Source: UBA2966 sp965242505 (GTDB taxonomy: Bacteria; Pseudomonadota; Alphaproteobacteria; UBA2966). Taken from it: a stretch of DNA of 64,000 nt. This document shows, one piece after another, positions 25,165 through 32,010 of this stretch. The notes beneath the pieces are model-generated. The model was not told where the DNA came from. It did not search any database and was given only the letters and a program-made list of their open reading frames with translations. The position numbers and the translations under genes were made by a program. The stretch spans positions 3,410,001 through 3,474,000 of the forward strand of contig OZ251449.1 of the NCBI GenBank assembly GCA_965242505.1, written 5' to 3'. Position 1 is the first letter of the stretch, and the number at the start of each line of letters is the position of its first letter.

Positions 25165-25440
25165 CGTATCCCCGATACAGGCGATGCGACGTTGAACCGT
25201 GGCGAAGATGGAGTCTGCGGTTGCGGTCCAGACGAAAGGTTTGGTGTTTGCGTTGTGGTGCTTGACGGAGAGGTCAATCTTGCTGACGGATTCGTTGACA
25301 CTGGAGAAGGAGATGCGTCGGGTGGCCTGTCGTGTGGTGACGCCGAACCATACCATCGTTCGACTTAGAGCCATGAAGGATAGATATAGGTAAGGGCGCA
25401 GTGGACGTGGTAGCGCTCTCGCTTGGTTCTGTTTGTCTTC
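25165..25440 (-). pseudogene. IS630-family transposase C-terminal remnant
   Basis: On the minus strand the frames read RYHVHCALTYIYPSWL-stop-VERWYG and, after a frameshift, TRQATRRISFSSVNESVSKI followed by HHNANTKPFVWTATADSIFA. This is the conserved tail of IS630 transposases (H-F-T-P-x-x-x-S-W-L-N-x-V-E...NAxxKPFxWTA). A stop replaces the Asn of SWLNQVE, and there is one frameshift. The rest of the element and its ends are missing. It separates the Wzz-like gene from the polytopic membrane protein. Confidence 0.8.
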
Positions 25441-25476
25441 GTCGTCCGGGGATCATGTAATCGTCAAGATCATCAG

Positions 25477-26706
25477 ATGTTCCACCCCTATCCAATAGAC
25501 GTTCTTATCCTTCCGGCATCCGTGATTTTCCTCTTCGCCGCAACGGTGTCGTTTCATGTCACCCGTATGCCCGTAACGTCCTTGGTGATTGCCCTCATCA
25601 AGGCTGGTATATTCTTCGTCTATTTTGGTTTTTTCTTCGATGGAACCTTTACACTCAAGGATGATATGACTTATCTACGGCAGGCGCGACATCTCTCCAC
25701 ACTCAGTGTTGATAATCTCCTCGATGTTTGGTATGTCGTGTTCTCTGTTGTGGGAGGAGGTCACATTGTATACCCAGTAGTGAACCTTTTTTCCTTCAGT
25801 TTGTTCGGAGAAGGGTATTATGCGCCGGTCGCATGTAACATACTGTTCACCGTACTTATCGCTTGGGTGGGGCTCCGCGTGGCGGAACGCGAGTTTGGTT
25901 TCAAGGGAGTATGGGGCACCTTGTTTTTCCTTTTGATGATGTTGTTTCCGGATACTTTGGCATGGTCAAGTATCCTGAATCTCAAGGATATTCTCGTGCT
26001 GTTTCTGCATGTGATTTTGATTTCCGGATTCTCGATTTTTTTGCAGCGACGCTTCGTATTGTCCATGACCATTATTGGTTCAGCAATGCTCGTTTTGCTT
26101 TTTTTGAGGTTCTATGTTCCTGTGCTGTTTTCCATAGCTTTCATCATCTCTATCTTTACTTACTATAGAACAAAGTATCGCATCATTGTATTCATTTTCA
26201 GTGTATCTATATTTGCTTCTTTTGTAGCCATTTTTAGCAGATATTATTCGATACTCGGATCTATCGACTTACTGCTTCAGTATGTTAACAATCCGGTATG
26301 GGGTTTCGTGCGGTTCCTGTTGACACCGATACCGTTGAACAGCGAGGTTCCTTACCGATTTCTGGAAATTCCTGCCGTTGTCCATTGGACCATGTTCCCG
26401 GTGTTGGTCCTCGGCATTCTTGTCGTTGCGCAGATACGAACGCCGTTCGCCAAGTTCTTTATCATATACTTTTTCATTTTTGTGGCGTTTTACGCCATCG
26501 TCGATATATTGCAGGGCCCGCGGCATCGTGTTCAATTGCACTTCGCTCTGGCTGTCTTCGAGTTCCTCGGGATGTGCGCGCTGGTCCCGAACGTGAGGCT
26601 GAGATGGGGAACGTTCGGAAGGCAGGAGCGACCCCCGGAGCGCGGTCGTTCCCGGCGACACGCGGACGGCGGAGCTCCGTCCGGACACTCCACCATTTCT
26701 CCATGA
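25477..26706 (+). CDS. polytopic membrane protein, possible polysaccharide polymerase
   Basis: 409 residues from ATG 25477; an upstream in-frame start would read through IS630 remnant DNA. About ten hydrophobic helices are visible (for example VLILPASVIFLFAATVSFHV, LVIALIKAGIFFVYFGFFF, IIVFIFSVSIFASFVAIFS). A periplasmic-type loop is seen around FDGTFTLKDDMTYLRQARHL. The layout resembles Wzy-like polymerases or GT39-like membrane proteins of surface-polysaccharide loci, but no signature motif was found. The gene is strongly AT-rich, like the Wzz-like gene. The last 35 residues (RQERPPERGRSRRHADGGAP) switch to high-GC, low-complexity sequence, suggesting that the 3' end was replaced at a recombination joint. 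Confidence 0.65.
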   Translation: MFHPYPIDVLILPASVIFLFAATVSFHVTRMPVTSLVIALIKAGIFFVYFGFFFDGTFTLKDDMTYLRQARHLSTLSVDNLLDVWYVVFSVVGGGHIVYPVVNLFSFSLFGEGYYAPVACNILFTVLIAWVGLRVAEREFGFKGVWGTLFFLLMMLFPDTLAWSSILNLKDILVLFLHVILISGFSIFLQRRFVLSMTIIGSAMLVLLFLRFYVPVLFSIAFIISIFTYYRTKYRIIVFIFSVSIFASFVAIFSRYYSILGSIDLLLQYVNNPVWGFVRFLLTPIPLNSEVPYRFLEIPAVVHWTMFPVLVLGILVVAQIRTPFAKFFIIYFFIFVAFYAIVDILQGPRHRVQLHFALAVFEFLGMCALVPNVRLRWGTFGRQERPPERGRSRRHADGGAPSGHSTISP

Positions 26707-26803
26707 CGCGGGAGTGGGGCGGGTCCCGGACAAAGAACGTCGTGTTCGCGTTCCCGTCCTTCCATGGCGTCGGCGTCGACTCGCGTCCTGCCGACGTATA
26801 GGG

Positions 26804-27222
26804 CTGTATCCGCGCGCCGGCGTCATCGTCTGTCGGTCGGGGCTGGCGGCCGACGGTCTTTCCCGCTCCTACGGCGTTCCTCCGGACCTGCCGCCGCGCG
26901 TGAGGAACCCGGTCGACTGCTGTGTCCTGCGGCGGCAAGCCTGGCCGCCAATATGCGAACCGGGACCGGAGATACGGCGCCGTCGCGGCGGGCCGGTTGA
27001 CGCGGGCGAAGGCGTTCGATCGCTTGCTGGACCTCGTTGCGCAAGCGGAGGGCGATCTCCATGTGACGATCCTGGGCGATGGCGAGCTCCGGGAAGACCC
27101 GGAACGAAAAGCCGACTCCTTCGGTATCGCCGGCAAGGTCCGCTTCGCCGGTTTCATCGACAACCCCTGGCCCTACTACGGAGGCGCCGACGCGTTCCTT
27201 CTCCCGCGGCGCTATTCCCGCG
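26804..27222 (+). pseudogene. broken GT4-family glycosyltransferase fragment
   Basis: Two frames together give a glycosyltransferase group 1 core. LYPRAGVIVCRSGLAADGLS and RSYGVPPDLPPRVRNPVD are in one frame. After a shift near 26940-26960 comes VAAGRLTRAKAFDRLLDL, then VTILGDGELREDPERKADSF and VRFAGFIDNPWPYYGGADAF. The normal start, the E-x7-E nucleotide-sugar motif and the C-terminus are missing, and the fragment stops at the convergent pcnB end. It probably belonged to the exopolysaccharide locus before decay. Confidence 0.75.
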
Positions 27223-28537
27223 AAAGAGGGTGTCCATACCCTCCACGAACGTCCCGACCGGGACGCTCGCGCGGCCCGGCCCTCACCACCCGGCGCAGCT
27301 TGCGCAGGCATGCCTCGCGGTCGGCCCTGAAGTCGCCGGCGATCCACCAGCGCTCCACCTCGTCCAGGGCCCGCCCCACCGCCGGCCCGGGCGCCGCCGC
27401 CAGCGCCAGTACGTCGGCCCCGCCGACCGGAAGGGCCGGCGCGGTCCACTCCCGGGCGGCGCGAAGATGCCGCCGCCAGGCGTTCTTCCGCGCAGGTTCC
27501 CGCGACCAGCCCAGCCAGGCGAGATCGGTAAAGGTCTCGCGGCCCAGCCGATGCAGGAGCCGGCGGCGGCCCCGCGCGTCGAGCGCTCCGGCCATCTCGC
27601 CGGCGTGGACCGCGGCGGCCGCCATGCGGTCGCGTCGGGCGTTCGACAACCGCCACCGCCCGGCCACCGCGCGGGCGGTTCCCGGCCCGTCGCCGGTTCC
27701 CAACCCGGCCATCAGCCGCCGCAGCGGGTCGGGGTCGTCCGAATCGACGGCGATCAGGCGGCCGATCCGCGCGATGCCCGGCGACGACAGTTCGGGAAGA
27801 ACCGGTCGCAGCACGCCGCCGTCCCGCATGATCCGCAACATCGCGGCGGCGTCCCGCGCCTCGAGCAGGCGCAGGATCTCGCCCGCGACGCGCTCGCCCG
27901 ACAGGGCGGCCAGGGATCCGGCATGGGCCCGGCACGCCATGAGGCCGTCGGAATCCGGGGGCAGCCCGCCGTAGAACGCGGTGAAGCGGAAGAACCGCAA
28001 TATGCGCAGGACGTCCTCCCCTATCCGCCTGCCCGGATCGCCCACGAAGCGCACGACCCCGGCGTTCAGGTCGGCGATGCCGCCGGTCGGGTCGAAGAGC
28101 TCGCCGTCGGCGCCGCAATAGATGGCGTTGATGGTGAAGTCCCGGCGCGCCGCGTCCGCGTTCCAGTCCTCGGAAAACTCGACGCGCGCGCGCCGGCCGA
28201 AGGTCTCCGCGTCGATCCGCAGCGTCGTCACCTCGAAACGCCGCGGCGGAACGACGGCCGTCACCGTGCCGTGGCCGCGGCCCGTGTGGACCGCCTCGAT
28301 GTCCGCCGCCTCGAGCAGCTCGACGACGCGATCCGGCGGATCGGGGGTCGCGATGTCGACGTCCCTGACCGGCCGGCCGATCAGCGCGTCGCGCACGCAG
28401 CCGCCGACGAAACGCACCGCGGCGCCGGCGGCGGAGAGCGCGGCGACGACGGCCCGGGTCTCGTCCGCCGTCATCCAGGGCCGGGGTTCGAGGCGCGTCG
28501 GCGCCGCCGCCGCGGTCGCGCCGCGGGCCGCGCTCAT
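27212..28537 (-). CDS. CCA tRNA nucleotidyltransferase / poly(A) polymerase family
   Basis: 441 residues from ATG at 28537 (MSAARGATAAAAPTRLEPRP). The class II nucleotidyltransferase core has GGCVRDALIGRPVRDVDIAT with the catalytic DxD near residue 60. RRDFTINAIYCGADGELFDP and the RNA-binding segment RIGEDVLRILRFFRFTAFYG follow. It adds or repairs the 3' CCA of tRNAs. The start overlaps the stop of the DUF6111 gene by 4 bases, so the minus-strand run DUF1285-NUDIX-DUF6111-CCA transferase is probably one operon. The C-terminal residues (GRDVRGGYGHPLSRE) overlap the glycosyltransferase remnant on the other strand. Confidence 0.92.
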   Translation of the reverse strand: MSAARGATAAAAPTRLEPRPWMTADETRAVVAALSAAGAAVRFVGGCVRDALIGRPVRDVDIATPDPPDRVVELLEAADIEAVHTGRGHGTVTAVVPPRRFEVTTLRIDAETFGRRARVEFSEDWNADAARRDFTINAIYCGADGELFDPTGGIADLNAGVVRFVGDPGRRIGEDVLRILRFFRFTAFYGGLPPDSDGLMACRAHAGSLAALSGERVAGEILRLLEARDAAAMLRIMRDGGVLRPVLPELSSPGIARIGRLIAVDSDDPDPLRRLMAGLGTGDGPGTARAVAGRWRLSNARRDRMAAAAVHAGEMAGALDARGRRRLLHRLGRETFTDLAWLGWSREPARKNAWRRHLRAAREWTAPALPVGGADVLALAAAPGPAVGRALDEVERWWIAGDFRADREACLRKLRRVVRAGPRERPGRDVRGGYGHPLSRE

Positions 28538-28800
28538 TCCACCCGGCCGGGAACGACCCGGCCGTCCTCGACGTGCGGCGGAACGTAGGCGCCGCCCGGT
28601 TCGGAACCGCTCAACAGGCCCGTCGCGAACAGCGAGACGACGAGCAGCGCGAGGCCCGCCGTCGTCAACCACATCCACGGGGCGTCCTTCGTCCTTCGTC
28701 CGCCCGCCGCCGTGCGCCGCCGTTCGAGGAACGCCCACAGGAAATAGAGGACGAAGGGCAGGAGCAGCGGAATCGCGTACTTGAGGACCTTGAAGATCAT
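28534..28800 (-). CDS. DUF6111-family small membrane protein
   Basis: 88 residues with two hydrophobic helices (YAIPLLLPFVLYFLWAFL and WMWLTTAGLALLVVSLFATG) separated by a basic loop. The C-terminus is GGAYVPPHVEDGRVVPGRVE, the conserved tail of this alphaproteobacterial family. It overlaps the CCA transferase start and the NUDIX stop by 4 bases each, so translation of the three is coupled. Function unknown. Confidence 0.85.
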   Translation of the reverse strand: MIFKVLKYAIPLLLPFVLYFLWAFLERRRTAAGGRRTKDAPWMWLTTAGLALLVVSLFATGLLSGSEPGGAYVPPHVEDGRVVPGRVE

Positions 28801-29417
28801 TCGCCGTCCATCCTCTCCATGAGGTCGAACAGCATACCGGCCGTCGCCCCCCAGATGCGCCGCCCTTCGTAGTAGATGGCGTAGAAGACGCGGGTGAACC
28901 CTCCGGCGTCGCGACTCTCGCGGACGAAGTTCCGGCGCGCGAGCAGGTGGTCGAGCGGTGCCTCGAACAGCTCCGCCACCTCGAATTCGTCGAGCCTCGG
29001 CTCGAAGTCCGGGTCGACGATCCCGACCACCGGCGTGACGACGTAGTCGGTGCCCGTCCGGTAGGTGTCGAGAAGGCCCACGACGTCGACCTGTCCGGGG
29101 TCCAGCCCGATCTCCTCCTCCGACTCGCGGAGCGCCGCGGCGACCGGCCCTCCGTCGCGCGGTTCCAGGCGTCCGCCGGGAAAGCTGATCTGCCCCGCGT
29201 GGGCGTTCAGGTGGGACGTCCGCCGCGTGAGGAAGACGGCGGGGCCGCCGTTCCGGCTCACGATGGGAACGAGCACCGCCGCGGGCGCGAGCTCCGCAGG
29301 CGCACGCCGCGCGCGCCATTCCGGGTTGAGGTCGAAGTCTCCCCGGGCCGGCTCCGTCGGCGGCGGAAGCGCGGCGTCGCGCAGCCGCTCCCGCAGCCTG
29401 GCGCGCAGCTCACGCAT
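28797..29417 (-). CDS. NUDIX hydrolase, CoA pyrophosphatase type
   Basis: 206 residues from ATG at 29417 (MRELRARLRERL). The Nudix box is visible in GGRLEPRDGGPVAAALRESE followed by EEIGL. The preceding VFLTRRTSHLNAHAGQISFP and the following FEVAELFEAPLDHLL are characteristic of the CoA diphosphatase subgroup (NudL-like), which cleaves CoA and related dinucleotides with Mg2+. The start overlaps the end of the DUF1285 gene by 8 bases. A longer start at 29465 is possible but adds only low-complexity sequence. Confidence 0.9.
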   Translation of the reverse strand: MRELRARLRERLRDAALPPPTEPARGDFDLNPEWRARRAPAELAPAAVLVPIVSRNGGPAVFLTRRTSHLNAHAGQISFPGGRLEPRDGGPVAAALRESEEEIGLDPGQVDVVGLLDTYRTGTDYVVTPVVGIVDPDFEPRLDEFEVAELFEAPLDHLLARRNFVRESRDAGGFTRVFYAIYYEGRRIWGATAGMLFDLMERMDGE

Positions 29418-30048
29418 CGGCGGCGGCCCCGTCGTCCGGTCGTTCCCCGTCGTCCAGTCGGCCAAGGGGAAAGAAGCTCCCTTCGCTCCACACGCCGTAG
29501 AGGAGATCGCCTCCGACCTCTTCCTCGCACCCGATGTCGGCGAGCTCGTAATACACCGGCCTCGATATCAGGGCCTCCAGACGGTCCCTGACGAGCACGT
29601 AGGGCGACGGTTCCGCCGTCCCCGGATCGAACGCCACGCGGATCGGGCGCGAGTCGCTCGCGACGATCCATTCGTCCACGTTGGTGCGGAGGGTCAGTGA
29701 CCGGTTCCGGCCGGCGCCGCGCACGCTCAACTCGACCGCCACGAAAGGCGCGTCGTCCACGGTGATCCGGCGCTTCTCGACCGGCGTGACCAGATAGTAT
29801 TCGCCGTCGGCGCCGCGCTCGAGGACCGAGGAGAACAGCTTGACCAGCGGTTTGCGGGCGATCGGGGAACCGTGATAGAACCACGTTCCGTCGCGGGCGA
29901 TCCGGATGTCGATATCGACGGGCGCGCGGCCGCCGCTTCGGGCGTCCGGCGATCCGCCCGCGCCGCAGCCGGTCAACGCTTTCGCCAGGACGGCGGGGTC
30001 GGGAGGGTGCGGGGCTGGAGGCGTCTCGCGCTTCGCCATGTCGGGCAT
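29410..30048 (-). CDS. DUF1285-family protein
   Basis: 212 residues. The core DIDIRIARDGTWFYHGSPIA, RKPLVKLFSSVLERGADGEY and YYLVTPVEKRRITVDDAPFV is diagnostic for DUF1285. It is followed by NVDEWIVASDSRPIRVAFDP and PSPYVLVRDRLEALISRPVY. No enzyme activity is known for the family. It is the first gene of the minus-strand operon and diverges from moxR, with 27 bases between the start codons. This order is common in alphaproteobacteria. Confidence 0.9.
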   Translation of the reverse strand: MPDMAKRETPPAPHPPDPAVLAKALTGCGAGGSPDARSGGRAPVDIDIRIARDGTWFYHGSPIARKPLVKLFSSVLERGADGEYYLVTPVEKRRITVDDAPFVAVELSVRGAGRNRSLTLRTNVDEWIVASDSRPIRVAFDPGTAEPSPYVLVRDRLEALISRPVYYELADIGCEEEVGGDLLYGVWSEGSFFPLGRLDDGERPDDGAAADA

Positions 30049-30075
30049 GCGTCCACATCATTCGTGGAGAACGGC

Positions 30076-31092
30076 GTGAGTATATCGGACCCCGTCGAGA
30101 CGATCAGCGACGCCGGCGCCCCGCTCGCCGAGGAACTGGAGGCGCTCGTCGACCGGCTCAAGCTCGTCCGGCGGGAAGTCGGCCGGATCATCTTCGGCCA
30201 GGAACGGGTCGTCGACGAGACGCTGATCGCGCTCCTGGCGGGCGGCCACGCGCTCCTGATCGGCGTTCCGGGCCTCGCCAAGACGCGGCTGGCGCAGACG
30301 CTGGGCGCGGTTCTCGGGCTGGAGGACAAGCGCGTGCAGTTCACGCCCGACCTGATGCCCGCCGACATCATCGGTTCGGAAGTGCTCGACGAATCCGAGC
30401 GGGGGCGGAGGGCCTTCCGTTTCGTCAACGGGCCCGTGTTCAGCCAGCTGCTGATGGCGGACGAAATCAACCGGGCCAGCCCCCGGACCCAGTCCGCGCT
30501 CCTGCAGGCCATGCAGGAGAAACACGTCTCCGTCGCCGGGCGGCGCCACGAGCTCCCGGCCCCGTTCCACGTTCTGGCGACGCAGAATCCGCTCGAGCAG
30601 GAAGGCACCTATCCCCTGCCCGAGGCCCAGCTCGACCGCTTCCTGATCCAGATCGACGTGTCCTACCCCAGCCTCGAGGCCGAACGCCGGATGCTGATCG
30701 TCACCACGGGCGTCGGCGACTCCGAGCCGAGCGAGGTCATGAGCGCGGACGAGCTCGCGTCGGCGCAGCGTCTGACGCGGAGACTCCCGGTCGGCGCGAG
30801 CGTCGTCGAGGCGATTCTCGATCTCGCGCGGGCCGGTCGTCCCGAAACCACCGACATGGACGACGTGCGGCGGGACGTGGCCTGGGGACCCGGTCCCCGC
30901 GCCAGTCAGGCGCTGATGCTGGCGGTTCGGGCCCGGGCGCTGCTCGACGGCAGGCTCTCTCCGTCCATCGACGACGTCGCCGCCCTCGCGGCGCCGACGC
31001 TCCGCCACCGCATGGCGTTGAACTTCGCCGCCCGCGCGGACGGGACGACGATCCCGCAAGTCGTCGAGCGGCTGGTGGCGCGTCTGGCCTGA
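30076..31092 (+). CDS. MoxR-family AAA+ ATPase
   Basis: 338 residues from GTG 30076 with gtggaga just upstream. Walker A is LLIGVPGLAKTRLAQTLG (about residue 60) and Walker B is LLMADEINR (about 127). Sensor-like LATQNPLEQEGTYPLPEAQL and the C-terminal lid (DDVAALAAPTLRHRMALNF) complete the MoxR pattern. MoxR ATPases work as chaperones with VWA-domain proteins. Here DUF58 and two BatA-like membrane proteins follow on the same strand, the usual partner set. Confidence 0.94.
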   Translation: MSISDPVETISDAGAPLAEELEALVDRLKLVRREVGRIIFGQERVVDETLIALLAGGHALLIGVPGLAKTRLAQTLGAVLGLEDKRVQFTPDLMPADIIGSEVLDESERGRRAFRFVNGPVFSQLLMADEINRASPRTQSALLQAMQEKHVSVAGRRHELPAPFHVLATQNPLEQEGTYPLPEAQLDRFLIQIDVSYPSLEAERRMLIVTTGVGDSEPSEVMSADELASAQRLTRRLPVGASVVEAILDLARAGRPETTDMDDVRRDVAWGPGPRASQALMLAVRARALLDGRLSPSIDDVAALAAPTLRHRMALNFAARADGTTIPQVVERLVARLA

Positions 31093-31105
31093 GCCGGGAC
31101 GGCGC

Positions 31106-31987
31106 ATGCGGGCCATCGCCTCTCGCCGGCGCGCGGAGCAACTGGCTGCCGCCCTGCCGCCGCTCCTCGTCGCGGCGGAACGAGTCGCGGCCGCGGTGGC
31201 GCAGGGCGTTCACGGGCGGAGGCGGGTCGGCGTCGGCGACGCGTTCTGGCAGTTCCGCCAGTATCGGCCCGGCGATCCGGCGTCGAGGATCGACTGGCGC
31301 CAGTCGGCCAAGTCCGAGCGCGTCTTCGTGCGCGAGCGCGAATGGGAGGCCGCGCAGAGCGTCTGGTTGTGGCGCGACGACTCGCCGTCGATGCGCTACG
31401 CGTCGGACATGGCTCCCTGCGACAAGGCGGAGCGCGCGACGGCGCTCCTGCTGGCCGCCGCGGTCCTGCTGGTTCGCGCCGGGGAGCTCGTGGCGCTGCT
31501 GGGCCTCGAACGGAGGCCGACGACCGGCCGCGGCGCGCTCGCCCGGCTCGCGGACGCTCTCCACCGGGACGCGGCGGGCGGTGAATGCGGCCCGAGCCTG
31601 CCGCCGGAGGAACGGCTGCCGCGGTACGCCCGCCTCGTTCTGATCGGAGACTTCCTCTCGCCGGCGGAAGAACTGGAGCCGGCGCTCAAGCTCTACGCGA
31701 GCCGCGGCGTCAAGGGCCACCTGCTCCAGGTCGTGGACCCGGCGGAAGAGGACCTGCCCTTCGCGGGACGCATCCGGTTCCACGGGCTGGAAGACGAGGA
31801 AGCCCGCACCGTCGGTCGCGTCGAAGGCGTGAGGTCCGCCTACCGCCGGCGGTTCGCCGCGCGGCGGGCCGCGCTCGTCGATCTCTCGCGTTCCATCGGG
31901 TGGACCTTCGCGAGCCATCGCACGGACCGCCCGCCGCAGACGGCCCTGCTGGCCTTGTACGAGGCCCTCTCGGGCGAGCTCGGGTAG
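31106..31987 (+). CDS. DUF58-domain protein (MoxR partner)
   Basis: 293 residues from ATG 31106, 13 bases after moxR. The signature FRQYRPGDPASRIDWRQSAK with VFVREREWE near residue 70 defines DUF58. It is followed by a degenerate von Willebrand A-like fold (VWLWRDDSPSMRYASD, VLIGDFLSP). Such proteins are thought to bridge MoxR ATPase and membrane VWA proteins. No membrane helix is evident, so it is probably cytoplasmic. Confidence 0.92.
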   Translation: MRAIASRRRAEQLAAALPPLLVAAERVAAAVAQGVHGRRRVGVGDAFWQFRQYRPGDPASRIDWRQSAKSERVFVREREWEAAQSVWLWRDDSPSMRYASDMAPCDKAERATALLLAAAVLLVRAGELVALLGLERRPTTGRGALARLADALHRDAAGGECGPSLPPEERLPRYARLVLIGDFLSPAEELEPALKLYASRGVKGHLLQVVDPAEEDLPFAGRIRFHGLEDEEARTVGRVEGVRSAYRRRFAARRAALVDLSRSIGWTFASHRTDRPPQTALLALYEALSGELG

Positions 31988-32010
31988 CCGGGGCGGGGCG
32001 CGGCCGCGAA

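Noticed and set aside
25144..25374. A genuine 76-residue protein on the minus strand after the Wzz-like gene
   Set aside because: It is the frameshifted tail of an IS630 transposase, with a stop codon and missing N-terminal domains.
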